From JAGTVG01 sp965365275 (GTDB lineage: Bacteria; Bacteroidota; Bacteroidia; Cytophagales; Cyclobacteriaceae): a DNA stretch of 31,651 nt. A program made the position numbers and the translations under genes. The DNA lies in contig CBDUBA010000043.1 in NCBI GenBank assembly GCA_965365275.1, positions 1 through 31,651 of the forward strand, in the 5' to 3' direction. The notes below the pieces were generated by a model. That model worked only from the letters and a program-made list of their open reading frames with translations, did no database searches and was not told where the DNA came from. Of the stretch, positions 8,716-16,939 are shown piece by piece. Position 1 is the stretch's first letter; the number at the start of each line of letters is the position of its first letter.

Positions 8716-9147
8716 TCATTTATTCATTGAAGCTTTAAGCCTGAATGCAAATTCCTTTTTTAATTTTGACCGGAACATAAATAGTCCTGAATAATATGGA
8801 ATAAGGATCGCCAGGGAGGATAATCCGGAAACAGCCTCATCGCCGGTAATCTGAAAAGTTACCAGGAGCGTTACCAGGACAAACAGGAAGGGTAAGACAT
8901 AACCCAGGAAAAGTGCCTTCGGACCTGAAGTTTTACTGAAAGAGACCTCAACTTTATCCCCGCTTTTAAAAGGGTTGATCCGGTCATTGATGACTTCAAT
9001 TTCCTTTTTGTCAACATCAGATACCGAACACATGCCCTGTACATGACAGCTACTGCAATTGGATACATTTGTCAGATTAACGATAACTTTTTCGCCATCA
9101 ATTTTCGAAACAACGCCCTCATGTTCAATATGACCTGTATGTTCCAT
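8716..9147 (-). CDS. rseC: RseC-like membrane protein, first gene of the rnf operon
   Basis: A member of the SoxR-reducing-system RseC family. It opens with HEGVVSKIDGEKVIVNL, has a cysteine cluster NCSSCHVQGMC, and two transmembrane helices (about residues 80-98 and 104-122) followed by a basic tail. In E. coli RseC works with the related Rsx complex; here the gene leads the rnf operon, so a role in Rnf assembly or maturation is likely. The open frame extends to a TTG at 9168, but that codon sits in a perfect -7 promoter box, so the ATG at 9147 (143 residues) is preferred. Confidence 0.85.
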   Translation of the reverse strand: MEHTGHIEHEGVVSKIDGEKVIVNLTNVSNCSSCHVQGMCSVSDVDKKEIEVINDRINPFKSGDKVEVSFSKTSGPKALFLGYVLPFLFVLVTLLVTFQITGDEAVSGLSSLAILIPYYSGLFMFRSKLKKEFAFRLKASMNK

Positions 9148-9165
9148 CTGGAAAGAAATCTGCGG

Positions 9166-9173
9166 CAAAATTA
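9166..9173 (-). promoter_or_regulatory. Putative -7 promoter box for the rnf operon
   Basis: Read on the minus strand this is TAATTTTG, an exact TAnnTTTG match. Transcription would begin a few bases downstream, leaving a leader of about 13 nt before the ATG at 9147. No well-spaced TTTG -33 box was found; the nearest is about 14 bp away. Confidence 0.4.
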
Positions 9174-9343
9174 TGGATAGAGCAGGTCAAAAAACATGAC
9201 ATTTGTTAGGTTTTAAATTTCCATATAAATCAGTATCGGCAAAAAGTCTTGTGGCTTACTTTTTCGAGGCATGTTTTTGTCCCGGTTAGTAATTCATTAC
9301 TTTATCCCTGATTGTAAGCTCCGCACAATTTTATGAAATAAAA

Positions 9344-9371
9344 AAAAGGATACCCTTCTGGATATCCTTTT
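9344..9371 (-). terminator. Rho-independent terminator after the flavodoxin gene
   Basis: A perfect 9-bp inverted repeat, AAAAGGATA (9344-9352) with TATCCTTTT (9363-9371), has a 10-base loop. On the minus strand the stem is followed by a run of eight T. It begins 25 bp beyond the flavodoxin stop codon. It could also act from the other side because A/T runs flank both arms. Confidence 0.8.
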
Positions 9372-9395
9372 AAAATTATTTTTAATTCTTTTGAT

Positions 9396-9896
9396 CTATT
9401 GTAGCTGTCCTTTTATGTCGGCAACCCACTTCTCTAGTCTACCATCAGTCATATCGGATTCGTTATCTTCGTCAATTGGAAGACCAATGAATTTCCCATC
9501 ATACAGTGCTGCTGAATCATCGAATGTATAGTCATCAGTATCCACAGCCCCTATGAAATTAGCACCTGAATCTTTGATTTTTTCATGAATTATACCCATT
9601 GCATCAACAAATGTGTCAGGATATCCATCCGCATCACCTAGGCCAAAGTAGGCGATGGTCTTGCCACTGAAATCAACATCATCAAGAACATCGATAAAGG
9701 TTTCCCAGTCTTCCTGAAGTTCTCCAATTTCCCATGTGGAAGCACCAAAGATTATATTATCGTAATTTCCTAAATCGTCAGCTGATGCAGAATCAACATT
9801 AAATACGTCCACGTCGCCTAACAGGTCTTTTAATTTATAGGCAACAGTTTCTGTATTGCCTTCTGTGGATCCATAAAAAATTGCAGTTTTACCCAT
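9396..9896 (-). CDS. fldA: Flavodoxin
   Basis: A 166-residue acidic flavodoxin of the long-chain type. The FMN phosphate-binding loop is GSTEGNTE (residues 9-16) after the first beta strand KTAIFYG. FGASTWEIGELQEDW (about 50-64) and AYFGLGDADGYPDTF (about 84-98) are the two isoalloxazine-binding loops. It is a cytoplasmic one- or two-electron carrier that can replace ferredoxin. It forms its own transcription unit with a terminator, between recN and the rnf operon, so it is a plausible electron partner of Rnf, though that is inferred. Confidence 0.95.
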   Translation of the reverse strand: MGKTAIFYGSTEGNTETVAYKLKDLLGDVDVFNVDSASADDLGNYDNIIFGASTWEIGELQEDWETFIDVLDDVDFSGKTIAYFGLGDADGYPDTFVDAMGIIHEKIKDSGANFIGAVDTDDYTFDDSAALYDGKFIGLPIDEDNESDMTDGRLEKWVADIKGQLQ

Positions 9897-9996
9897 GATT
9901 TTTTTTTACTTTTTTATGTTAATAATTAAATTTTTATTCTGATTGTATTTCGACCGGTAATATTACTAAAAAAGGATCAAAATAATGTATTATTAT

Positions 9997-11661
9997 CTAG
10001 TTTATATACGCTTTGCTCAATAATTCTTTAGCATTCTCAAAGGCAGCATCGGTTGGATGATCACCTCCGATCATCTTAGCAATCTCAGTGATTCTCTCCT
10101 CTTCGGATAGTTCTTTGATCAGGCTAACGGACTTGTCGGCTGTATTATCTTTATATACAAAGTAATGGTAATCACCCGAAGATGCAATCTGTGGCAGGTG
10201 CGTAATGGCAATTACCTGATGTTGTTCAGACATCTGTTGCATCATTAGGGCCATTTTTATAGCGATCTCACCAGAAATCCCTGTGTCAATCTCATCCAGG
10301 ATCAATGTTGGCAGCGCTTTTTTACTGGCAATGATATATTTCACACAGAACATTAATCTTGAAAACTCCCCACCGGAAGCCACACTTTTAAGGTCCATGG
10401 GTTTTATGCCTTTGTTAGCGCTGAATTTCAGCCTCACTTCATCTAGGCCTGAACTGTTAGGTGGTACATGATCATGCTCTATCAATAGCTTGGCTTCCGG
10501 GATGCCAAGATTTTTTAGCATATCCTCGATCTTTTCCGATATTTTACTAAAATGCTGTACCCTGGAATCACTTAATTTTTTTCCGGATGTTGTGAGCACC
10601 GCAAAGGAATCATCTACCTGTTTTTTCAAGGCATTGATTTCCTCATCAAGCGATAAATTTTTGTTAACCTTCTCCTCAAGACCATCTTTTATGGCCAGAA
10701 GTTGAGATATTGAAGATACCTGGTGTTTTTGTTCCAGACGGTATATCAGGCTTAATCTATTCTGTAATTCTTCAATCCTGGCCGGGTCATTTTCGATTGT
10801 CTGGGATTCTTTTTCGATTTCATTGGTCAGATCCCTAATTTCCAGCAACGCGCTTTGCAGCCGTTCATTAAATTCAGCCAGATGATGAGAATAATTTTTC
10901 AGGGAGCTGAGTAATTTCTGAACGGTGGATAAATTTTCCAGGACTGAGAATTCACCGTTTTGCAACAATTCAATTGATTCCATCAGTTTAGAAGTGATTT
11001 CCCCGGCATGCTCAAGGGTGGCTAACTCCTCTTCACCTGATTCCTGTTCTTCTGACTGCAGACTAGCTTCACGCAATTCTTCGTATAGAAAATGGTTATA
11101 GTCGGCTTCCTTTTTTAGTACTTCTGCCTCTGCTTCCATTTTGACCAGTTTGCTTTTTAAGGATTTGTAATTTGCGAAATCCGTTCTATAGCTTTCGAAA
11201 AGAACCTGGTTCTGCGCAAAGGCATCAACAACAGAAAGTTGATAGTCTTCTGATCCCAACAATAAGGAATCACTTTGCGAATGTATGTCCATTAAATAAG
11301 AACCCAACCCGCGCATAACATCCAGCAGGACTGGAGTGTCATTGATAAAAGCCCTTGATTTCCCGGCAGGGGTTATTTCTCTTCTAATGATAGTTTCCGT
11401 ATTATAATCCAGATCATTGGATTCAAAAAATGTTTCCAGATTATATTCAGAAATGTTAAAAACACCTTCAATAATGCATTTCTGGCTTTTATCGTACAAT
11501 ACTTTGGTGTCAGCACGATTACCAAGTAATAAACCAACTGCGCCGATCATTATGGATTTTCCAGCACCGGTCTCACCGGTGATAATATTCATCCTGGCAG
11601 ATGGATAGATCTCTAATTGCCTGATCAATGCATAATTCTGTATACGTAAACTGATCAACAT
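9997..11661 (-). CDS. recN: DNA repair protein RecN
   Basis: A 554-residue SMC-like ATPase that acts in double-strand-break repair. The N-terminal half-domain has MLISLRIQNYALI and the Walker A motif GETGAGKS (about 29-36); a long coiled-coil centre (about 155-380) follows; the C-terminal half has the ABC signature region SGGEFSRLMFC and Walker B LILDEIDTGISGE. The length matches the family. It is the last gene of the bamD-rpoZ-coaBC-porD-recN block, 157 bp after the DUF4835 gene, and that gap contains a dyad (see 11678-11723). Confidence 0.95.
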   Translation of the reverse strand: MLISLRIQNYALIRQLEIYPSARMNIITGETGAGKSIMIGAVGLLLGNRADTKVLYDKSQKCIIEGVFNISEYNLETFFESNDLDYNTETIIRREITPAGKSRAFINDTPVLLDVMRGLGSYLMDIHSQSDSLLLGSEDYQLSVVDAFAQNQVLFESYRTDFANYKSLKSKLVKMEAEAEVLKKEADYNHFLYEELREASLQSEEQESGEEELATLEHAGEITSKLMESIELLQNGEFSVLENLSTVQKLLSSLKNYSHHLAEFNERLQSALLEIRDLTNEIEKESQTIENDPARIEELQNRLSLIYRLEQKHQVSSISQLLAIKDGLEEKVNKNLSLDEEINALKKQVDDSFAVLTTSGKKLSDSRVQHFSKISEKIEDMLKNLGIPEAKLLIEHDHVPPNSSGLDEVRLKFSANKGIKPMDLKSVASGGEFSRLMFCVKYIIASKKALPTLILDEIDTGISGEIAIKMALMMQQMSEQHQVIAITHLPQIASSGDYHYFVYKDNTADKSVSLIKELSEEERITEIAKMIGGDHPTDAAFENAKELLSKAYIN

Positions 11662-11677
11662 AATGTAAGCTGGAAAG

Positions 11678-11723
11678 ATCTAATATTTATCGATTGTGAG
11701 GTCAGTTACGAGACCTCTTAGAT
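11678..11723 (-). promoter_or_regulatory. Inverted-repeat structure in the recN leader
   Basis: Two nested perfect 6-bp inverted repeats lie upstream of recN: GAGGTC (11698-11703) with GACCTC (11712-11717), enclosed by ATCTAA (11678-11683) with TTAGAT (11718-11723). No T tract follows, so it is not a normal terminator. It may be a leader structure or a protein-binding dyad. Confidence 0.3.
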
Positions 11724-11818
11724 TACATTGACACTCAATGGTCTTTAACAAATATACTCCGTGATTATATATTTTTGGAAACCTTATCGATTAAATCCCT
11801 AAGAAATTTTGGACAGGC

Positions 11819-12733
11819 TTAATTCTGGATGATTTCCTTATATCTTTCAGTTTTTGTAGGATCGACTTTCGTCAGAATATTATAGACATCACGCCTAACC
11901 TGAATATTCCCTTCTTTGAAAATATTGATCAATTCATTGGTCTTGGCATCAAAGAAGGAAATGACCAGAATGGAATTGGTATAAAGATCCTTGATTTCCT
12001 CAACTTCTTTTAATACACCCAGGATTTGAACCCTTGCATCTTCCGGGTCTGTTATAAACCGGTCCAGACCCATCCGGTGATAGGCGTAGTATCCCTCACG
12101 GATTCCCTGGAGCTGGTTATTGGTCAGGTTCTCGATTAACCAGTAGCGGTTACGGTTGTTGTCAAATGGTTGCCAGCCGGGTGATTCCGACTGCTGAGCC
12201 AGGTTAGCAATAGCGAGGGCTTTGCTGTAAAATTCATTTCCTCCAAGAAGGCTGAACGTATCATGGTCCAGGCCTATGATCACATAAGCATAAAAAGACA
12301 ACATGGACACGAGGTTGTTATTGAAATTATTTTCAACATATTCCAATGGCATGGATTCGGTATATTGAAATTCAAAACTTCTGTCAGCATAGTTTAATAC
12401 GATGGTTTCGTAATTGGTATCGTAGATCGGCCTGACAGATTGTACCTGTACATTGGCCGTGAAGACACCAATGGCCGGCATGCTATTGATGGTGATATTT
12501 AAATTGCACCGGATTCGTTCATGGACCTGGTATATATCATTTGTCCATTTCATATCGTTCATGAACCGGGCAAAGGTAACTTCCATTTCCCTGAAAATGG
12601 CCCTCTCGGTCGACTGAACCTGTGTCGCATTTACGGTAACCTGGCAAAGGAGTTCCTGGGCATGATTTAAGCCCGGAATAAGAATAAAAAAGAAAAGTAA
12701 ACTTAAAAACCTGTTAGCTATTGATCTTTTCAT
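11819..12733 (-). CDS. DUF4835 / PorD-like protein
   Basis: A 304-residue exported protein of the DUF4835 family, which is restricted to Bacteroidota and is also annotated as the type IX secretion protein PorD. The ATG at 12733 is chosen because it opens a clean signal peptide (MKRSIANRFLSLLFFF, cleavage likely after HAQ near residue 26); longer in-frame starts would run deep into coaBC. The mature part starts with a beta-rich domain (CQVTVNATQVQST). It overlaps the end of coaBC by 20 bp. The neighbourhood coaBC-DUF4835-recN is typical for the phylum. The family assignment is firm; the secretion role rests on family annotation recalled from memory. Confidence 0.8.
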   Translation of the reverse strand: MKRSIANRFLSLLFFFILIPGLNHAQELLCQVTVNATQVQSTERAIFREMEVTFARFMNDMKWTNDIYQVHERIRCNLNITINSMPAIGVFTANVQVQSVRPIYDTNYETIVLNYADRSFEFQYTESMPLEYVENNFNNNLVSMLSFYAYVIIGLDHDTFSLLGGNEFYSKALAIANLAQQSESPGWQPFDNNRNRYWLIENLTNNQLQGIREGYYAYHRMGLDRFITDPEDARVQILGVLKEVEEIKDLYTNSILVISFFDAKTNELINIFKEGNIQVRRDVYNILTKVDPTKTERYKEIIQN

Positions 12734-13916
12734 ATAAATAATCAATAATATCTTTTGCAACTTCATCTTTGGGTTTAAGGCCAAATGATTTTCTGATGCC
12801 TGATGCATCAATGATCTCAACTTTATTAGTATTCACTGAGAAACCCGCTCCTTCTTCACGGAGTGAATTCAGAACAATAAAATCGAAATTCTTCTTCTTT
12901 AGTTTTAACGAAGCATTTTCAATTTCATTTTCTGTTTCAAGTGCAAAACCTACATTAATTTGATTATTCTTCTTGATTTTTCCTAACTCGTATGCTATGT
13001 CAGGATTTTTTTTCATTTGTAAATTAAAACTTTCAGATTCCTTTTTGATTTTTTGATTTGCTACATCAGCTGGCTTATAATCTGAAACAGCAGCAGAGAA
13101 AATGGCAATCTGGCAATCTTTATACACTTTTTTAGATGCTTTAAGCATTTCTTCTGCATTGGTTACATCAATTCTTTCAATGTTCGGGTGGTCAATTTCG
13201 ATAGAAACCGGGCCTGATACCAGTTTAACATTTGCTCCACTATATGCCAACCGCTGAGCAAGGGCGTAACCCATTTTTCCGGAAGAATAATTACCAACAA
13301 ACCGAACAGGATCTATGGATTCGTAGGTTGGCCCTGCGGTAACCAGGGCTGTCAGGTTTTCAAATTTCTCTTTTTTTTTGAAATGGGTTCTAATGACCTC
13401 CAGGATAGATTCCGGTTCTGCCATTCTTCCTTCACCAACCAGACCGCTGGCCAGTTCACCATGCTCTGCGGAGATAATGGTGTTGCCAAATGATTGCAAT
13501 TGTTCAATATTATTCAATGTAGCCGGATGCTGGTACATATCCAGGTCCATGGCCGGAGCTAAATATACCGGGCATCTGGCAGACAGGTACACCGCAAGCA
13601 GGAGGTTGTCGCACAGGCCATTGGCCATCTTAGCTATTGTGTTGGCACTTGCCGGGGCAACCACCAGCAGATCAGCCCATAATCCCAATTCGACATGACT
13701 GTTCCATTCCCCTGAACTGTCGGATTTAAAATCCTTATAAATGGGATTTTTAGATAATGTTGATAAAGTTAGTGGTGTTATAAAATCCTGGGCGGAGTCA
13801 GTCATTATTATCTGTACCTCCGCATCCTCTTTAACTAGCAACCGTGTAAGTATGGCAATCTTATATGCTGCAATGCTGCCGCATACGCCTATTAATATTT
13901 TCTTGCCGCGGAGCAT
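12714..13916 (-). CDS. coaBC: Bifunctional phosphopantothenoylcysteine decarboxylase/synthetase CoaBC
   Basis: A 400-residue fusion enzyme for two steps of coenzyme A synthesis: ligation of cysteine to 4'-phosphopantothenate (CoaB, C-terminal) and FMN-dependent decarboxylation (CoaC, N-terminal). The CoaC part has GVCGSIAAYK (10-19) and APAMDLDMY, the Bacteroidota form of the P-x-M-N-x-x-M-W loop. The CoaB part has VTAGPTYESIDPVRFVGNYS and SSGKMGYALA. The length is normal. It lies 6 bp after rpoZ and overlaps the DUF4835 gene by 20 bp. Confidence 0.95.
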   Translation of the reverse strand: MLRGKKILIGVCGSIAAYKIAILTRLLVKEDAEVQIIMTDSAQDFITPLTLSTLSKNPIYKDFKSDSSGEWNSHVELGLWADLLVVAPASANTIAKMANGLCDNLLLAVYLSARCPVYLAPAMDLDMYQHPATLNNIEQLQSFGNTIISAEHGELASGLVGEGRMAEPESILEVIRTHFKKKEKFENLTALVTAGPTYESIDPVRFVGNYSSGKMGYALAQRLAYSGANVKLVSGPVSIEIDHPNIERIDVTNAEEMLKASKKVYKDCQIAIFSAAVSDYKPADVANQKIKKESESFNLQMKKNPDIAYELGKIKKNNQINVGFALETENEIENASLKLKKKNFDFIVLNSLREEGAGFSVNTNKVEIIDASGIRKSFGLKPKDEVAKDIIDYLYEKINS

Positions 13917-13922
13917 ACTGTT

Positions 13923-14246
13923 TTAGAAGTCTTTCTTCTCTTCCTCAAAGTCTGCTATCCTGAAACTAAGTTCTCCATTAAGAAATTCTTCCGTTGCCAC
14001 TGTAGTTGGTTTTGGCATCCTTTCATAAAACCTGGAGATTTCTATCTGTTCACGATTTTCAAAGATTTCCTCAAGATTATCAACTGTGGACGCAAATTCA
14101 GCCAGTTTGGCATTCAGCTCTTCCTTCTGTCTTGCTGAGATCTGCCGGGCCCTTTTTGCTATGATGGCCACAGACTCATACAGGTTTTCTGTAGGTTCGC
14201 TGATCTTATAGGTGTCCCTGGTAATTAATGAAGCATTAAGTGACAT
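13923..14246 (-). CDS. rpoZ: RNA polymerase omega subunit (Bacteroidota type)
   Basis: A 107-residue protein with the omega/Rpb6 signature TENLYESVAIIAKRARQIS (about 19-37) followed by a helical part. Omega helps assemble and stabilise RNA polymerase. The Bacteroidota form is diverged and often annotated only as a DNA-directed RNA polymerase subunit omega family protein. Its place between bamD (14 bp gap) and coaBC (6 bp gap) matches the usual order in the phylum. Confidence 0.85.
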   Translation of the reverse strand: MSLNASLITRDTYKISEPTENLYESVAIIAKRARQISARQKEELNAKLAEFASTVDNLEEIFENREQIEISRFYERMPKPTTVATEEFLNGELSFRIADFEEEKKDF

Positions 14247-14260
14247 AATATTTATTTAAA

Positions 14261-15097
14261 TTATAAGTTGTTTTTTGCAAGTTTTTCAAGATCATCGAGG
14301 ATATCAATATAGATGTTTTCGGCATCTCTGATGCTATCGCTCGACGGATAAGTGTCAATAAAGTATTCGTAAAATTCAATGGTTTCCATAAGACGCTCCC
14401 TTTGCCGGCTTCTGATACTATTTTTGGCCAGTTTATAGGAACATTCTACCTTAAAAAAGCTAATCTCCTCATTCAACCTGGAATCAGGATAATCTTTCTG
14501 GAAGTTTTCAAATGATATTAAAGCAGCCCTTAGTCCTTCTCCACCATGATATTTTTCTAACTTATAGAACTGCATTGCATTTGCATAAGCTTTTTCTTCC
14601 AGTTTTACCTGTAATTGATCAATGATCTGGTTGGCTTGTTTCTTATAGCCGCTATTCGGATAGGTGTTCAGGAATGACTGCATGGCATAAATAGCATCAT
14701 AACTGCTCGTTTGGTCCAGATAAAAGTCCGGTGAATCCAGAAAAAGAGAGTATGCATGCATATACATTGCCTCTTCAGCAAGTTCACTCCTGGAGTAAAT
14801 CGTAAAAAATGTCTGAAAATAATGGGAACTCAGGATATATTGCTTCTGGTAATAATGAGCATATGCAAAGTAAAACTGAACCCTTTCTGCTTCAGGCCGT
14901 CCCCTTAATATCGGAATGATCTCTTCAAAAAGAGTAGCAGCCTTGAAGTAATCTTCCTTATCGTAATACTCCATCGCTGCCCTGTATTTCAACTCCCAAT
15001 CACCTGATTTCTGTATTTTTCTAAAATTATTACAGGAGGAAAGAATTACAGTGGTTACAAGCCAGCTAAGCAATATGACACGCATTCCTTTTCGCAT
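14261..15097 (-). CDS. bamD: Outer membrane assembly lipoprotein BamD
   Basis: A 278-residue TPR lipoprotein of the BAM complex that inserts beta-barrel proteins in the outer membrane. The signal ends in I-L-S-S-C with lipidated Cys22. TPR-like helices include YRAAMEYYDKEDYFKAATLF and VQFYFAYAHYYQKQYILSSH, spread over residues 38-270. The ATG at 15097 is only 7 bp from a perfect -7 box, so the ATG four codons later (15085) is a real alternative start; both give a good lipoprotein signal. It is the first gene of the bamD-rpoZ-coaBC-porD-recN operon. Confidence 0.9.
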   Translation of the reverse strand: MRKGMRVILLSWLVTTVILSSCNNFRKIQKSGDWELKYRAAMEYYDKEDYFKAATLFEEIIPILRGRPEAERVQFYFAYAHYYQKQYILSSHYFQTFFTIYSRSELAEEAMYMHAYSLFLDSPDFYLDQTSSYDAIYAMQSFLNTYPNSGYKKQANQIIDQLQVKLEEKAYANAMQFYKLEKYHGGEGLRAALISFENFQKDYPDSRLNEEISFFKVECSYKLAKNSIRSRQRERLMETIEFYEYFIDTYPSSDSIRDAENIYIDILDDLEKLAKNNL

Positions 15098-15104
15098 AAG
15101 GGTG

Positions 15105-15136
15105 CAAATATACTTGAGATCAATTTAATTAACAAT
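15105..15136 (-). promoter_or_regulatory. Putative promoter of the bamD operon
   Basis: On the minus strand an ATTG (15133-15136; consensus TTTG) is followed after 20 bp by TATATTTG (15105-15112), a perfect TAnnTTTG -7 box. This spacing is right for the Bacteroidota housekeeping sigma factor. Transcription would start almost at the first bamD ATG, so the mRNA would have a very short leader or use the second ATG. Confidence 0.5.
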
Positions 15137-15195
15137 TATTTGTGTATTTTGGAAAGCAGAAATAAGGGATACAAAACAGCCTAATTAACAGTCAC

Positions 15196-16809
15196 TTACT
15201 TCTGTATTTTAGCTTCAGGTATGCCTTTATCCGTGTCGGCTCTGGGCGGTGTCTCCTGAACTTCCTCCCGGTTTTCCTCCTGAGATCCTGTTTCCGGTTC
15301 CTGAGGAGGGTTGAAAATGTTGTCAAGCGTAGGCCTTTCACTTTCCCTCCATACAAAACCTTTCAGCCGGGTATCCGGTTCCTTTAACTCATGCGGGGGT
15401 ATAAAAGTAGCCTCGGGATTGGTATAAAATGACATATTATCGGCCTTGTTATCAACGAACCGAATAACCATCGAACTGCACAGGATCTTATTTACTCCCG
15501 TAAGTGACTGGTCTTCCTCGTCCAGTGCAAAAAAGATGCATTCACTATTTCCATCTACATTCAGGCGGTTAATTTTATTGTCCTGAAAGTAACCTGTCAT
15601 GTTTTTCCCTTTGAGTTGGTTGAAATGATCCAGTGAATCCTTTAAAACCATGAATGAATTAAACTTGAGGTTCAAGGTGTGGATCTGGTTGTTTCTGAAT
15701 TCAATATTCATGGAATCGGCTTCTATCTGATTTCCTTCGTTCCACAGGATGGGATCATTGTATAAATACAATACTGAATCCGACAAGGCATATAACAGCG
15801 AATCAGCCTTTCCCTGGAGGTCCTGCCTGTAGATCCTTACATTATGGTAGGCCAATAATTTCTTATTTACGTCGAGGCTGTCATCAATGGAAACCAATGT
15901 GTCGGCCACAAGATACAGGGTGTCTTCCTCAAATAGTTTCTTCAGGAGCGGTTGGCCATAGATCTTCGTAATTCCATTTAATTCATCATTATCAGCCATC
16001 TGTCCGGTAATTATGATATCATCCTCCTTGGAGAACATGTAAACATTTCCGGCTGCACTGTTGGTGCCTTTGTCACGGTCATAATACAATTCATCCCCCC
16101 TGAGTATATAGGATTCTGTTTCTATTTCTCCGGCCTTAATGGTTGTTTTGTTGATCCGCATATTGAAATCACCACCCATTTCTGAATTCATAATGGTTCC
16201 ATCGGACGAAATGATCTCTGTTGGGCCAATGGTCCGCGCTACTTTGCTCACCATATCGTAATACAAGGAGTCAGCCCTCAGGGTATTTTCAGGATTTACC
16301 AGTTCCACATCTGTTTTGAACGACATGGACTTGCCGGAAGCATTATAATATCCTTTTTTGCTGGTTAATATATTCTCTCCATCGTTAATCTTACCCCCAT
16401 TAAAAAAAACAGCCGATTTCGAAAATAGGTCATAATCCAGAAAATCAGTATATAATGATACCGAATCCTCCCTGTATACAACATTTTCCCTCAGGTTGGC
16501 AAATTGTGAATCACCATCATATTCCAGCTTGTCAGAGGTAATGGTCACCGAATCGATGGCATCGAAAATTCGAATGTGACCGTAAGCTTCAAGCCTGTTA
16601 TCTTTCCTGTAGAGGAAAGCCGAATCACACCATATATTCGTATTATCCTGGATAAAGTAAACGTTACCGATCACTTTAAAATATCGCTGACCATCCTTAC
16701 GCCCCCCTTCTGTATAATCAGAATGTTCTATTCTAACCCTTCGTTGCGAATAAGCCGGCGAGAGCATCGCGATCATCAAAATAGCTAATATGATATATGT
16801 TCTTATCAA
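15196..16809 (-). CDS. OstA/LptA-like protein (LPS transport)
   Basis: A 537-residue exported protein of the OstA-like family. Residues 1-21 are a signal peptide (MIRTYIILAILMIAMLSPAYS); the body is a series of OstA beta repeats, such as VIGNVYFIQDNTNIWCDSAF, LEAYGHIRIFDAIDSVTITS and NLRENVVYREDSVSL, which in LptA form a groove that shields lipid A. The C-terminal about 60 residues are Pro/Glu-rich. The start is TTG at 16809: the next ATG (16776) would leave only about 11 residues of signal peptide. It is probably a periplasmic part of LPS transport, though larger than E. coli LptA. Confidence 0.8.
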   Translation of the reverse strand: MIRTYIILAILMIAMLSPAYSQRRVRIEHSDYTEGGRKDGQRYFKVIGNVYFIQDNTNIWCDSAFLYRKDNRLEAYGHIRIFDAIDSVTITSDKLEYDGDSQFANLRENVVYREDSVSLYTDFLDYDLFSKSAVFFNGGKINDGENILTSKKGYYNASGKSMSFKTDVELVNPENTLRADSLYYDMVSKVARTIGPTEIISSDGTIMNSEMGGDFNMRINKTTIKAGEIETESYILRGDELYYDRDKGTNSAAGNVYMFSKEDDIIITGQMADNDELNGITKIYGQPLLKKLFEEDTLYLVADTLVSIDDSLDVNKKLLAYHNVRIYRQDLQGKADSLLYALSDSVLYLYNDPILWNEGNQIEADSMNIEFRNNQIHTLNLKFNSFMVLKDSLDHFNQLKGKNMTGYFQDNKINRLNVDGNSECIFFALDEEDQSLTGVNKILCSSMVIRFVDNKADNMSFYTNPEATFIPPHELKEPDTRLKGFVWRESERPTLDNIFNPPQEPETGSQEENREEVQETPPRADTDKGIPEAKIQK

Positions 16810-16828
16810 TTTACAAACAGAATATTCA

Positions 16829-16836
16829 CAAATTTA
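16829..16836 (-). promoter_or_regulatory. Putative -7 promoter box for the OstA-like gene
   Basis: On the minus strand this is TAAATTTG, a perfect TAnnTTTG box, 19 bp upstream of the TTG start. A start of transcription about 6 bp downstream would leave a leader of about 13 nt, which supports the TTG start. The -33 box is not convincing. Confidence 0.4.
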
Positions 16837-16939
16837 ACCTGAAATGTCCAGATTGTCACTAAATAAAGAAAGTACCTTTTAGATATGCTTTATCGGGTAA
16901 AATCCACGATTAAGGATAAAAATAGTATAACTTTAAATT

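Noticed and set aside
9957..9966. Palindrome GTAATATTAC between recN and the flavodoxin gene
   Set aside because: Ten AT-rich bases are expected by chance in such a spacer, and no promoter box or partner site supports it.
11819..12820. A longer reading of the DUF4835 gene starting at 12820
   Set aside because: The added 29 residues lie inside coaBC and come before a complete signal peptide that begins at the ATG at 12733.
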